Positions 1 through 8,635 of a stretch of DNA of 64,000 bases are shown here, in pieces. The number at the start of each line of letters is the position of its first letter. Within the stretch, counting starts at the first letter, position 1. A program made the position numbers and the translations under genes. Below the pieces are notes generated by a model, which saw only the letters and a list, made by a program, of their open reading frames with translations, was not told the origin of the DNA and searched no databases. The stretch comes from Marinobacter salexigens (GTDB lineage Bacteria > Pseudomonadota > Gammaproteobacteria > Pseudomonadales > Oleiphilaceae). The stretch covers positions 62,001 to 126,000 of the forward strand of contig NZ_NIHC01000001.1 in the NCBI RefSeq assembly GCF_002806945.1, written 5' to 3'.

Positions 1-1377
1 GCGACCCTGATCCTTGGCACGGTACAAAGCGATATCTGCATTGCGTAGCAGAGTGTCTGCATCCAGCCCGCTCTGGGGGTACACGGCAATGCCCAAGGTA
101 GAAGTGATGCTGTGAACCTCATCCTGAACCTCAAAAGGAGCCGCGAAACACTGCTTGATAAGCCCCAGAAGATGAATGATTTCGTCAATGTCTTCCACAA
201 ACTGCAGGCAGATCATGAACTCATCACCGCCGGAGTAGGCAACGGAAACACGTTCATCACTGAGTAGATTCAAGCGTTTGGCAACCTGAACCAGCAATTC
301 ATCGCCAAACTGATGGCCAAGAGAGTCATTCAGCATCTGAAAACGGTCAAGATCCAGCATTATGAGCGCGACTTGTCGCATCTGGCGATCGGCAAGGGTC
401 AGTGTGTGAGCCAGGTCTTCCATAAAAAATCGCCGGTTTGCCAATCCGGTAAGAACATCCGTTGATTCCAGCCGCACCAGATCCTGTTGGATGGTTTTTC
501 GCTGTGCGATCTCTTCATCCAGCTCCTGGCGAGTGGTCAGCAGGGCCTGGTTACGCTTCAGGATGATCTGTGCCAGAAGAACCGCGAGGCTGGTTAGCAC
601 TCCCATGAGTAGCAGCGCAATAAATGTCCAGCGTGGCCAGGGGCTGAATTGTTTGGCTACCCAATCCGGTGAAGGCTCAAGCATGAGTTGCCAGTCCAGG
701 GTCGGGAGATCTACGGGGACGGTGTAAGACAAGGAATCATCAGATCGGTCGAAAGAGTTCTGCCTGTATACCTCCGAGCCTTTGCTGAAAAGCGAAACGC
801 GGAACATTTCAGGTTCGCGGGTAGATAACAGCTCTTGTGCCAACATCTCCATCCTGAAAACACCGGCGATAAACCCGTTGTTTTCTGCCCCCTTGCCAAC
901 CGGCGCATAAATAACAATGCCTTTGCCGCCCTGGCGAAGCTCAAGTACATCTGAAATGTCGTAATTGCCCGAGAGTTGGGCTTCTGCGAGGGCTTGTCTT
1001 CGCTGCTCATTGAAGCCAACGTTGAAACCAAGAACAGTCTCATTCAGTGAGACAGGCTCAAGCCAGCGAATGAAAAAATCACGGTCTATCCATTCAATGA
1101 CGGTATAAATTCGGAAATCCATGAGGTAATTGCGAGCGTCCTGACGCCACTCATGTTCTGGCGTTGTCGGGTCTGCTGCAAGCCGCTTCGCCATGCGCTG
1201 GATAGCACCCGCATGGGATTTGAACTCCCATTCCAGGTTATTTGCCATGCTCCGGGTTTCATTTTCAAGATTGGCCTGTATTTGCCCTGTGTACTGGTGA
1301 ATCAAGCCATAACGGAGCCCGGATGCCATCATTAAAAAAATCAGAAAGATGGCAACCGGAAAGGCAGGATGCAGCAT
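1..1377 (-). CDS. CHASE-GGDEF diguanylate cyclase, C-terminus cut by window edge
   Basis: Membrane-bound enzyme expected to make cyclic di-GMP. The reading frame is open from the left edge to an ATG at 1375-1377 and gives 459 codons. The N-terminus is a hydrophobic anchor, followed by a periplasmic region of about 220 residues with CHASE-like motifs (IEWIDRD, QGGKGIVIYAPVG), a second membrane segment with FIALLLMGVLTSLAVLLAQII, a short coiled linker, and a GGDEF domain with TDVLTGLANRR, a SGGDEFMIC active site and the ADIALYRAKDQGR end motif. No RxxD inhibitory site is visible five residues before GGDEF, and the usual Arg before the motif is replaced (AYSGGDEF). A TTG at 1419 is an alternative start. 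An EAL domain could follow beyond the edge; this cannot be seen. Confidence 0.88.
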   Translation of the reverse strand, partial: MLHPAFPVAIFLIFLMMASGLRYGLIHQYTGQIQANLENETRSMANNLEWEFKSHAGAIQRMAKRLAADPTTPEHEWRQDARNYLMDFRIYTVIEWIDRDFFIRWLEPVSLNETVLGFNVGFNEQRRQALAEAQLSGNYDISDVLELRQGGKGIVIYAPVGKGAENNGFIAGVFRMEMLAQELLSTREPEMFRVSLFSKGSEVYRQNSFDRSDDSLSYTVPVDLPTLDWQLMLEPSPDWVAKQFSPWPRWTFIALLLMGVLTSLAVLLAQIILKRNQALLTTRQELDEEIAQRKTIQQDLVRLESTDVLTGLANRRFFMEDLAHTLTLADRQMRQVALIMLDLDRFQMLNDSLGHQFGDELLVQVAKRLNLLSDERVSVAYSGGDEFMICLQFVEDIDEIIHLLGLIKQCFAAPFEVQDEVHSITSTLGIAVYPQSGLDADTLLRNADIALYRAKDQGR

Positions 1378-1510
1378 GCGCTTCAGAAAATGCCCGCCTT
1401 GCGCAGATGAGTGTTCCAAGAGCTACCCCGTTGAATGAGAATCCGGTCACACAATCTTAACGGCTGAAGACCGGCCAACGTTAGTTATTATTACATTGGG
1501 GTTGTCCTGT

Positions 1511-1948
1511 TTAATGCCCAGCCTTGATTGCAGGAATGCCCTGACGTGGAATTTCCTGTTTCGGGCAACGATCCATAACGACCGTCAGCCCGGCAGCCTC
1601 TGCTCTGGCAGCGCCCGATTCGTTGATAACGCCTATCTGTAGCCAGAGTACAGGCACCTTCAATTCAATAGCCTGGTCAATCACCGCATCCGTGCGCTCC
1701 GGGGCCAAAAACAGTTCTACCATGTCCACGGGCTCTGGTAGAGAGAGGATGTCAGGGTAAACCGTTTCGCCCAGCACCTTTTGACCGGCCAGCCGCGGAT
1801 TGACCGGAATAACACGGTACCCCTGATTCTGCATATACTCCATGACTTCATAGGAGGGACGGTGAGTTTTCTCGCTGGCACCTACCAGGGCAATTGTACG
1901 CACGCGCTCAAGGATTGCGCGCATCTGATCGGGCTGGTTGCTGGGCAT
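1511..1948 (-). CDS. CoA-binding (YccU-like) protein
   Basis: A 145-residue Rossmann-fold CoA-binding protein of the YccU type. Visible motifs are IALVGASEKTHRPSYEV near residue 18, GYRVIPVNPR, and VMDRCPKQE near the end, which match the family pattern. The cellular role of this family is not settled. The start is the ATG at 1946-1948, which has an AGAGGTG ribosome site about seven bases upstream; a longer in-frame extension to 2002 would run into folX and is unlikely. It is on the same strand as folX and folE and may share their transcript, with a 37-bp gap. Confidence 0.85.
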   Translation of the reverse strand: MPSNQPDQMRAILERVRTIALVGASEKTHRPSYEVMEYMQNQGYRVIPVNPRLAGQKVLGETVYPDILSLPEPVDMVELFLAPERTDAVIDQAIELKVPVLWLQIGVINESGAARAEAAGLTVVMDRCPKQEIPRQGIPAIKAGH

Positions 1949-1985
1949 GGAAATGCACCTCTTGTACGAAATAAACAGTGTTAAT

Positions 1986-2360
1986 TTAGCGGTGGGCCTC
2001 AAGACGGATAGACACAGACTCCGTATAACGCAGCGCGTGAGGCTTATCGACTTTCACTTGGGCCCACTGCACGGCTGTGTGCTCCATTACGATATTGAGG
2101 ACTTCGTGAGTCAAGCGCTCCAGGAGAGCAAAACGATTGCCATCCACATGGCCGATTATCTGCTTGGTGATGGTGCGATAGTTGAGCGCAGCGGAAATTT
2201 CGTTGCGGCTGATAGCTTCTGTCGCATCGTAAGTCAGGCGTACATTGATGATTACATCCTGCTGGTTGTTGATCTCCTCTTCCTTGATGCCAATGTAGGC
2301 GCGCAGCAGTAGGTCCTTGATTTCAACTCGTGCCTGATGGTTGCAGGTAACCTTTGTCAT
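1986..2360 (-). CDS. folX: Dihydroneopterin triphosphate 2'-epimerase (FolX)
   Basis: A 124-residue tunnelling-fold pterin enzyme. It resembles E. coli FolX more than FolB: AYIGIKEEEINNQQDVIINV, AALNYRTITKQI, NRFALLERLTHEVL and KPHALRYTESVSI are all recognisable. FolX epimerises dihydroneopterin triphosphate to dihydromonapterin triphosphate, a step toward tetrahydromonapterin, the phenylalanine hydroxylase cofactor in Pseudomonas. The ATG at 2358-2360 follows a GGAGGCAAC ribosome site. It lies 28 bp after folE on the same strand, as in the P. aeruginosa folE-folX pair. A folB function is the alternative but less likely. Confidence 0.87.
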   Translation of the reverse strand: MTKVTCNHQARVEIKDLLLRAYIGIKEEEINNQQDVIINVRLTYDATEAISRNEISAALNYRTITKQIIGHVDGNRFALLERLTHEVLNIVMEHTAVQWAQVKVDKPHALRYTESVSIRLEAHR

Positions 2361-2388
2361 GTTGCCTCCAGCTGACTCTTTCCTTTGA

Positions 2389-2958
2389 TCAACGATTGCT
2401 GTTGATCAGATTAAAAAACTCAGTGCGCGTTGCCTGGGATTTGCGGAACTGGCCCAGCATCATCGACGTCTTCATTTTCGAGTTTTGCTTTTCCACGCCA
2501 CGCATCATCATGCACATGTGCTGTGCTTCGATAACCACAGCCACGCCTTTGGCATCGGTAACGCTCTCTACCGCTCCGGCGATTTGTCGAGTCAGGTTTT
2601 CCTGAATTTGCAGGCGGCGTGCATACATATCCACAATGCGAGCGAACTTGGACAGACCCAGAACTCGCCCTTGGGGCAGGTAAGCGATGTGACACTTGCC
2701 GATAAAGGGCAACACATGGTGCTCGCACATGCTGTAGAGTTCGATATCCTGTATTACGACCATCTCGTCCATTGCCGACTCAAAAACGGCATTGTTAACG
2801 AGATCGTCCAGATCCTGTTGATAGCCCTGAGTAAGAAACTGCATGGCTTTGGCCGCGCGCTTTGGGGTGTCTTGCAAACCTTCACGGTTAGTATCTTCAC
2901 CCAGTCCGTTGATGATGGCGCGGTAGTGCCCCGCGAGGTCGTCAAGGGGTTTGGTCAT
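2389..2958 (-). CDS. folE: GTP cyclohydrolase I
   Basis: A 189-residue cytoplasmic enzyme converting GTP to 7,8-dihydroneopterin triphosphate, the first step of folate and monapterin synthesis. Zinc ligands are visible in [10 protein letters not shown] and [14 protein letters not shown], and the substrate-binding segment [24 protein letters not shown] is intact. The length is normal for the bacterial family. It precedes folX in what looks like a two- or three-gene operon. Its promoter should lie in 2959-3167, shared with the divergent hydrolase gene. Confidence 0.95.
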   Translation of the reverse strand: MTKPLDDLAGHYRAIINGLGEDTNREGLQDTPKRAAKAMQFLTQGYQQDLDDLVNNAVFESAMDEMVVIQDIELYSMCEHHVLPFIGKCHIAYLPQGRVLGLSKFARIVDMYARRLQIQENLTRQIAGAVESVTDAKGVAVVIEAQHMCMMMRGVEKQNSKMKTSMMLGQFRKSQATRTEFFNLINSNR

Positions 2959-3167
2959 AGTCTTATCCGGTTCTCTTGAAAATGCGGAGGTAGGGTATAA
3001 GGGACAAAGCTTAAGTGAATTTGCCCGGTATCTCTACGATTTACGACGCCGGGCACGGAAAAGACTCGTTACAAGGCGTAGTTTATTGGTTGTAATGGCG
3101 CGGCTCTGGCCGGCGAGTCGGGTTTATTCTAAAGTCGCAGGTTGTGAAGGTATATCGGGGACAGCGC

Positions 3168-4082
3168 ATGGACCAGCAAATACCGAGTGCAGGGGAGGGA
3201 ACGCCCGCCGGCTGTGGAATGGTTGCACTCGATGAATGGCAGCGAAACGGTAAATGGTTTAGCTACGAGGGCCACGCGATATTCAGTCGCATGGAGGGCC
3301 AGGGAGAACCACTGGTACTTATTCACGGGTTCCCTACGGCAAGCTGGGACTGGAACCGGCTATGGCCCATGCTGGTACAGAACAATCATCTGCTGGCTTT
3401 GGATATGCTGGGATTTGGTTTCTCCGATAAGCCTCGCAATTACGCCTACACCATTGAAGATCAGTCAGACCTGATCCAGGGGATGCTGGAAGGCCTTGAG
3501 CTGAAGTCGGTGCATCTTTTTGCCCACGATTTCGGGTGCAGTGTGGCCCAGGAGCTTCTGGCCCGAGAGCAGGAAGGCGTGTTGCCCTTCGAGATTGCCA
3601 GTGTGTGTTTTTTGAACGGGGGCCTGTTTCCGGAAGTACATAGCCCGCTGATGATCCAGAATTTGTTGCGCAGCCCGCTGGGCGGGCTGATCAGCCGGGC
3701 GCTTACCCGGCGTAGTTTCGAGCGCAGCTTTCTGAAGCTGTTCGGAGGCAAAAGTGTCCCGGATCACCAGGATATGGACGGGTTTTGGCAACTGCTTGTT
3801 TATAATAATGGTCGCGGCATTCTGCATCATTTGATCCAGTTCATGGAGGAGCGCCGGTGCCACCGCCATCGCTGGGTGTCGGCACTGCAAAATGCCAGGC
3901 AGCCTATGCGTCTTATTTCAGGTAGTGCAGATCCCGTGTCGGGTGCCGCCACGGCACAGCGCTATCAGGAGATGATTCGGGATGCCGACGTGGTGCAGCT
4001 GAAAAATGTAGGTCACTACCCCCATTTTGAGAGCCCTTGGGAGGTATTCGCTGCTTACAGAGAATTCCGTAAACGCCGGTGA
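3168..4082 (+). CDS. MEST-like alpha/beta hydrolase
   Basis: A 304-residue alpha/beta hydrolase. The oxyanion region is LIHGFPTASWDWNRLW; the nucleophile elbow is AHDFGCSVAQELL, giving an Asp nucleophile as in haloalkane dehalogenases and epoxide hydrolases. The acid is probably the Asp in ISGSADPV and the base the His in NVGHYPHFESP. Along its whole length (WQRNGKWFSY, DMLGFGFSDKPRNY, CFLNGGLFPEVHSPL, RHRWVSAL) it resembles the vertebrate MEST/PEG1 protein as I remember it, rather than classical dehalogenases; the halide-binding Trp after the nucleophile is Phe. Substrate is unknown. The start is the ATG at 3168; an in-frame GTG at 3144 and an ATG at 3219 are alternatives. It is convergent with the next gene, with 13 bp between stops. 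Confidence 0.82.
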   Translation: MDQQIPSAGEGTPAGCGMVALDEWQRNGKWFSYEGHAIFSRMEGQGEPLVLIHGFPTASWDWNRLWPMLVQNNHLLALDMLGFGFSDKPRNYAYTIEDQSDLIQGMLEGLELKSVHLFAHDFGCSVAQELLAREQEGVLPFEIASVCFLNGGLFPEVHSPLMIQNLLRSPLGGLISRALTRRSFERSFLKLFGGKSVPDHQDMDGFWQLLVYNNGRGILHHLIQFMEERRCHRHRWVSALQNARQPMRLISGSADPVSGAATAQRYQEMIRDADVVQLKNVGHYPHFESPWEVFAAYREFRKRR

Positions 4083-4095
4083 CCGGTGGGTGACT

Positions 4096-5163
4096 CTAGC
4101 TGGCAACGGGCGCTGGAGAAGTGCCAGGGATCCGGTAGCCAGCCACTGCGTAACTGGTTGCGTTCACGACCTGATTACGCCCCCTTGATTTTGCATCATA
4201 TAGCGCTTGGTCGGCACGGTTAAGCCAGACAGACCAGGTTTCACCCTTCCCGACCTCAGCAATACTGGCACTGGCAGTTACCTTGATATCGTCAAGAAAC
4301 GGCCTCGCACTGATGCACGAGAGCAATTGATGGGCAAGAAGGTTGCCCTCGTGCTGGCTGGTTTCAGGCAAAACGATCATGAACTCCTCTCCGCCGATAC
4401 GAAAGAGCTGGTCATTTTTCCTGAGGCGTTTGCGCAGGCGCAGCGCCAGCTCTTTCAGCACCTTGTCCCCCGCCAGATGCCCCCATTGATCGTTAATGAG
4501 CTTGAAATAATCCAGATCCAGCAGAACCATACTGGATACCCGCCCGTAGCGTTCGCGCATCTGAATTTGACCGTTCAGGATGTCAGCCAGTTGGGATCGG
4601 TTGAGGCAGCCGGTAAGTGGATCGGTGGTTGCCAGCCTGGTTAACTCGGTTTGCAGCTTGCCCACCAGCCAGGCGAAAATCATGGAGAACAGGCACGTAA
4701 GGCCCAGTGAGAAGGTAATACGCCAGAAATCCGCCTCAGGAAACTTCAGGAAAGAAACTACAGCCATAACAGTGACAAAAATGGCATTGCTGGCAATGGC
4801 TTCCCGAAGCGGCAGCAGGAAAAACAGCGCAGATGCGGCTGGGTAAGCCCAGTACAAGCCTGCATGCCCATTAATGGCGGTTGAGTAGGCGGCACACACG
4901 ACCGCAAGCAGCGGAAACAGCCGGCCTTCCAGGAAGTAGACACCACGAAAACGCAATAAGGCAATTACAGCAAGCGCATTGAGGCAGAAGAAAACCAGCA
5001 GGCCTGAAAGCAAAAAATGCTGCTGCTGCCATTGCACGATTACAAGGGGTGCCACTGCAATGAACGCCCAAAAGTGCAGATGACAAACCAGCTGGCGTTT
5101 GAAGCCGAGCACCGCAAGAGTGGGATTGTTCGACGGGGAATCAGTAGAGGTAGGCGTGTTCAC
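4096..5163 (-). CDS. Membrane GGEEF diguanylate cyclase
   Basis: A 355-residue protein with about five or six membrane helices in residues 25-170, followed by a GGDEF domain (TTDPLTGCLNRSQL, LLDLDYFKLINDQWGH, FRIGGEEFMIVLPE, RADQALYDAKSRGRNQV). The catalytic GGEEF is intact, and an RKND motif exactly five residues upstream forms an inhibitory I-site, so an active, feedback-inhibited cyclic di-GMP synthase is expected. No known MASE domain name is assigned to the membrane part. The start is GTG at 5163, set by a GGGAG ribosome site seven bases upstream; an ATG at 5168 is out of frame. Confidence 0.92.
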   Translation of the reverse strand: MNTPTSTDSPSNNPTLAVLGFKRQLVCHLHFWAFIAVAPLVIVQWQQQHFLLSGLLVFFCLNALAVIALLRFRGVYFLEGRLFPLLAVVCAAYSTAINGHAGLYWAYPAASALFFLLPLREAIASNAIFVTVMAVVSFLKFPEADFWRITFSLGLTCLFSMIFAWLVGKLQTELTRLATTDPLTGCLNRSQLADILNGQIQMRERYGRVSSMVLLDLDYFKLINDQWGHLAGDKVLKELALRLRKRLRKNDQLFRIGGEEFMIVLPETSQHEGNLLAHQLLSCISARPFLDDIKVTASASIAEVGKGETWSVWLNRADQALYDAKSRGRNQVVNATSYAVAGYRIPGTSPAPVAS

Positions 5164-5372
5164 TGCATGCTCCCGTTGTTTTGTTTTGTCGCCCTGCTTT
5201 CGCTGCCGGGCGTGTGTTCAAGTCTAGCATGGGTATTCTTCATAGAAGCTGAAGCATCTGGGCGTCGATAGTATTAGTTTTGTTAAGTTGGCCCATGGTG
5301 ACCACTTCGTTAAAATCCACACCTCATCTGAACAGATTGTTAATCGTACTGAACGCTGACAGGAGCGCCATC

Positions 5373-6455
5373 ATGACCGCCATCCATACCCGCGCCCCGG
5401 CACTGACTATCCGGGCAGGCCGTCGAACCCTGCAGCGGCTGCAGGAAAAACCCCTGACGCCTGATGATGTGCACGTTATACCCGGTGCGGCGGGTGGTCC
5501 CAAAGCGCTTGGGCTCAGTGGCCTGGATAAAGCCATTTTTGGTGATTGGTTACCCCGGGTTGAGCAGGAGCGTTCCCTGATTGGCTCGTCTATAGGCAGC
5601 TGGCGGTTTGCCGCCATAGCCTCTTCCGACAACCCCCGGGGACAACTTACACGGCTGGCGGAACTCTACACTGCCCAGCGTTTTGAAAAAGGCGTCAGTG
5701 CTGCGGAGGTTACCCGTCAAAGTGTTCAGTTCCTGGAAGAGCTGATTGGGGGCCGGGAGAACTATATTCTTGGTCATCCCTGGTACCGTTTGAATGTGGT
5801 GGTTGTTCGCAGCCTTGGCATGCTGGAACCGGATACCAAAGCCCGTCTGAGCTTCGGGTTGATGAGCGCTATAAGTGCCAATATTGTTGGCCGGCGGCAC
5901 CTGGGGCGTTTTATGGAGCGTGGCATTCTTCACGATGCCAGGTTGAAGGCGCCATTGTCGGCGCTGGCTGACTTTCCAAGCCATGAAGTGCCGCTGAACC
6001 GCGATAACTTGCACGCTGCATTGCTGGCATCTGCGTCCATACCCATGGTGATGTCCGGTGTCCGGAATATTCCTGGCGCTCCGGATGGTATATACCGGGA
6101 TGGTGGGCTTCTGGATTACCACTTGGACTTGCCTTATGAACAACCGGGCGTGGTTTTGTATCCGCACTTCACCGATCGGATTGTGCCTGGCTGGTTTGAC
6201 AAAACCCTGCCATGGCGCCGCGGTGATGCGACTCGCCTGCAAGATGTGCTGCTGGTAGCGCCTTCCAGGGATTACCTGGAGCACTTGCCAGACGGCAAGC
6301 TCCCGGACCGCAAAGATTTCGAAAGCTATTTGGGGGATGACAGGGGCCGGGAGCGTTCATGGCAGAAAGCTATTGCCGAAAGCGAGCGCTTGGGAGACGA
6401 GTTCCTTGAACTGCTGGAGACCGGCCGCTTGGTGGATGTTGTTCAGCCTCTTTGA
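5373..6455 (+). CDS. Patatin-like phospholipase family protein
   Basis: A 360-residue patatin-fold serine hydrolase. The oxyanion-hole glycines are in VIPGAAGGPKALGL (residues 35-48), the nucleophile elbow is GSSIG (Ser near 73), and the catalytic Asp is in YRDGGLLDYHL (near 243). Patatins hydrolyse acyl esters of lipids with a Ser-Asp dyad; the substrate here is unknown. There is no signal peptide. The ATG at 5373 follows an AGGAG site 12 bases upstream; an open extension to 5280 is less likely. It is divergent from the GGEEF cyclase and convergent with znuB. Confidence 0.86.
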   Translation: MTAIHTRAPALTIRAGRRTLQRLQEKPLTPDDVHVIPGAAGGPKALGLSGLDKAIFGDWLPRVEQERSLIGSSIGSWRFAAIASSDNPRGQLTRLAELYTAQRFEKGVSAAEVTRQSVQFLEELIGGRENYILGHPWYRLNVVVVRSLGMLEPDTKARLSFGLMSAISANIVGRRHLGRFMERGILHDARLKAPLSALADFPSHEVPLNRDNLHAALLASASIPMVMSGVRNIPGAPDGIYRDGGLLDYHLDLPYEQPGVVLYPHFTDRIVPGWFDKTLPWRRGDATRLQDVLLVAPSRDYLEHLPDGKLPDRKDFESYLGDDRGRERSWQKAIAESERLGDEFLELLETGRLVDVVQPL

Positions 6456-6474
6456 TGCCCTGTTAACATGGCGC

Positions 6475-7299
6475 TTAAGCAGAGCGCCTTGCTGAAAACC
6501 GGCTGGCGCCGCCATAGACAATCAGAAAGCTGGCGAAAGCAGTTACCACTACGGAGGGGCCTGCAGGCGTATCCAGATGCCAGGACATGCTCAGACCGCC
6601 TGCCACCGCAATAAACCCGAAGACTACGGCCAGCGCTGCCATCTGTTCCGGGGTGCTGGCCAACCTGCGCGCGGTAGCGGCGGGAATGATCAGCAGGGCA
6701 GTAATCAGCAGTACGCCCACCATCTTCATGGCAACGGCAATGACCAGCGCAAACATCAGCATTAGCAACAGGCGCAGGCGCTCTACCGGCACGCCCTCTA
6801 CCCGGGCCAGCTCTTCGTGGATGGTACTCATCAACAGACCACGCCAAAGCAGTGTCAGAAGCGAGAGAATCACTACAGCACCGCCATAAATCCACAACAG
6901 GTCGTTGCGGGTCATCGCCAGTAAATCACCGAATAGCAGACCAGTCAGGTCAATCCGGACTTCCGGCATGAAGCTGAGCGCTACCAGGCCAATAGCCAGA
7001 GCACTGTGAGCCAGAATGCCCAACAGGGTGTCGGTTGCCAGGGTTTTGTTGCGTGAAAACAGCAGCAATGCCATAGCCAGAATAACGCTGGTAATGAGCA
7101 CTCCGAGGTTCAGTGGGATGCTGAACAAAAAGCTGATCGCTATGCCCAGCAAAGCCGAGTGTGCCAGGGTGTCGCCAAAATAAGCCATTCTCCGCCACAC
7201 CACGAAACAGCCTAAGGGTCCCGCAATCAAGGCCACCCCCAAGCCGCCAATGAGGGCCCGCCAGAAGAAGTCATTCAGTACTGTATCAATGATGCTCAT
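6475..7299 (-). CDS. znuB: Zinc ABC transporter permease ZnuB
   Basis: A 274-residue inner-membrane permease of the metal-type (ABC-3) family with about eight or nine hydrophobic helices. Family motifs include GPLGCFVVWRRMAYFGDTLAHSALLG and LLIIPAATARRLA. It pairs with ZnuC to import zinc delivered by a periplasmic ZnuA. Its ATG at 7299 lies inside the end of znuC (14-bp overlap), indicating translational coupling; an ATG at 7314 is an alternative. No znuA gene is in the window. Confidence 0.93.
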   Translation of the reverse strand: MSIIDTVLNDFFWRALIGGLGVALIAGPLGCFVVWRRMAYFGDTLAHSALLGIAISFLFSIPLNLGVLITSVILAMALLLFSRNKTLATDTLLGILAHSALAIGLVALSFMPEVRIDLTGLLFGDLLAMTRNDLLWIYGGAVVILSLLTLLWRGLLMSTIHEELARVEGVPVERLRLLLMLMFALVIAVAMKMVGVLLITALLIIPAATARRLASTPEQMAALAVVFGFIAVAGGLSMSWHLDTPAGPSVVVTAFASFLIVYGGASRFSARRSA

Positions 7300-8074
7300 G
7301 CTGACAGCCCTCATGCCCGGTGGCTGGATCGGAATGGTCGGTGCTAACCACGTTGCCGCTCAGATCGTGGCTGTGGTTGTGATGGTGGTGATATACCGCC
7401 AGAGATTCGGCTACCGGCAAGCCGAAGGTTTCAATAAAGGCAGGGTCGTGGGAGATGTCGGCGGGGTGCCCGCTGCAGCAAACGTGCTGGTTCAGGCAGA
7501 TAACCTTGTCGGTGGCAGCCATGACCAGATGCAGGTCATGGGAAATCATGATGACGCCGCAATTGAGTTCGTCTCGTAGCTCACGAATCAGGTCGTAAAG
7601 CGCCGCCTGGCCGTTTATATCAACGCCTTGAGCCGGCTCGTCGAGTACCAGAAGATCCGGTTTTCGCACCAATGCTCTGGCCAGCAAAAGGCGTTGCTGT
7701 TCGCCGCCAGATAGATGATGCACGGGGGCCTGGAGCAGGTGGCTGATCCCGGTTCGTTCCAGCGCTGAGACGCAGGTAGCCAGTGGCTGGCCACTGAGGA
7801 GCATGAAGCGCTGGATGCTCAATGGAAGCGTTGATTCCAGGCTCAAGTGCTGGGGCACATATCCGATAACAAGGTCTTTTGCGCGCATGATCTGGCCGCT
7901 GGTGGCAGCCTGGATACCCAGAATGGCTTTGATCAACGTGGTTTTACCGGCACCGTTGGGGCCAATAATGGTAATAATATCGCCCCGATGCAGTGCCAGA
8001 CTTACCCGGTCTACAACCGGGCGGTCATCAAACCGGACGGTAAGGTTGTCGATGGCGACCAGTGCTTCATTCAT
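7286..8074 (-). CDS. znuC: Zinc ABC transporter ATPase ZnuC with His-rich tail
   Basis: A 262-residue ABC ATPase: Walker A GPNGAGKTT near residue 38, signature LSGGEQQR, Walker B LLVLDEPAQGVD, and the switch His in MISHDLH. The last 36 residues are very rich in His (11 His, starting YHHHHNHSHD), which could bind or buffer zinc. The start overlaps the end of zur by 8 bp, and its end overlaps znuB, so zur-znuC-znuB form a coupled operon. Confidence 0.95.
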   Translation of the reverse strand: MNEALVAIDNLTVRFDDRPVVDRVSLALHRGDIITIIGPNGAGKTTLIKAILGIQAATSGQIMRAKDLVIGYVPQHLSLESTLPLSIQRFMLLSGQPLATCVSALERTGISHLLQAPVHHLSGGEQQRLLLARALVRKPDLLVLDEPAQGVDINGQAALYDLIRELRDELNCGVIMISHDLHLVMAATDKVICLNQHVCCSGHPADISHDPAFIETFGLPVAESLAVYHHHHNHSHDLSGNVVSTDHSDPATGHEGCQHEHH

Positions 8075-8558
8075 CGGGCTGCTCCGCCTGACAATTGGGG
8101 CACAAGCCAGTGACTTCCAGAATGACCGATTCGGAGCGGAAGGCTTGCGTGCTGGCGGCCTCGTGTATGGCTTTGGAAACGGAGGTAGTTGTCAGTTCCA
8201 GCGCATTGCCGCAGCAGCGGCAAATAAGAAACATGCCTGTATGGAGTTCGCCCGCATGGGCGCAACCAATAAAGGCGTTCAAGGATGCTATGCGATGCAC
8301 CAGGCCATATTGTTGCAGAAAATCCAACGCCCGGTAGACCGTTGGAGGCGCGGCGCTATGACCTTCTGAGGCGAGCTTTGCAAGTACATCGTAAGCGCCG
8401 AGAGGCTTATGGGATTGCCAGATAATTTCAAGAACCCGTTCGCGAGTGGTCGTCAGACGAGCGCCATGTTGCTGGCAAATAGCTCTGGCGTCAGCCATAG
8501 CCTGGCTTACACAAGCATCGTGATCATGAGGGCGGTAGGGAAGCGCGCGGGCAGACAT
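8067..8558 (-). CDS. zur: Fur-family zinc uptake regulator Zur
   Basis: A 163-residue Fur-family repressor: an N-terminal winged helix (LTTTRERVLEIIWQSHKPLGAYDVL, PPTVYRALDFLQQYGLVHRI) and a C-terminal dimer/metal domain with LICRCCGN and GLCPNCQ, the paired CxxC motifs that hold structural zinc. Assignment to zinc rests on its overlap with znuC. It should repress its own operon at high zinc; a matching palindrome lies just upstream at 8580-8598. Confidence 0.93.
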   Translation of the reverse strand: MSARALPYRPHDHDACVSQAMADARAICQQHGARLTTTRERVLEIIWQSHKPLGAYDVLAKLASEGHSAAPPTVYRALDFLQQYGLVHRIASLNAFIGCAHAGELHTGMFLICRCCGNALELTTTSVSKAIHEAASTQAFRSESVILEVTGLCPNCQAEQPDE

Positions 8559-8579
8559 GGTTGGGATCCTGCTGAATTT

Positions 8580-8598
8580 GCAACATTATAACATTCGC
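8580..8598 (-). promoter_or_regulatory. Putative Zur operator upstream of zur
   Basis: The minus strand reads GAATGTTATAATGTTGC across this stretch, an AT-rich near-palindrome resembling the gammaproteobacterial Zur box (ATGTTATAATATAACAT type). It begins 22 bases upstream of the zur ATG, placed to overlap the promoter. The match is by eye; one half-site is imperfect. Confidence 0.5.
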
Positions 8599-8635
8599 AG
8601 AAGCCCGTCTGCCATGGGTAACTGCGAAATGGAGC

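Noticed and set aside
3144..3167. GTG at 3144 as the start of the MEST-like hydrolase
   Set aside because: The ATG at 3168 has a better-placed purine-rich site, and the extra eight residues are unlike the family.
7803..8369. 188-codon plus-strand open frame across znuC and zur
   Set aside because: It is antisense to two clear genes, with no family resemblance or ribosome site.
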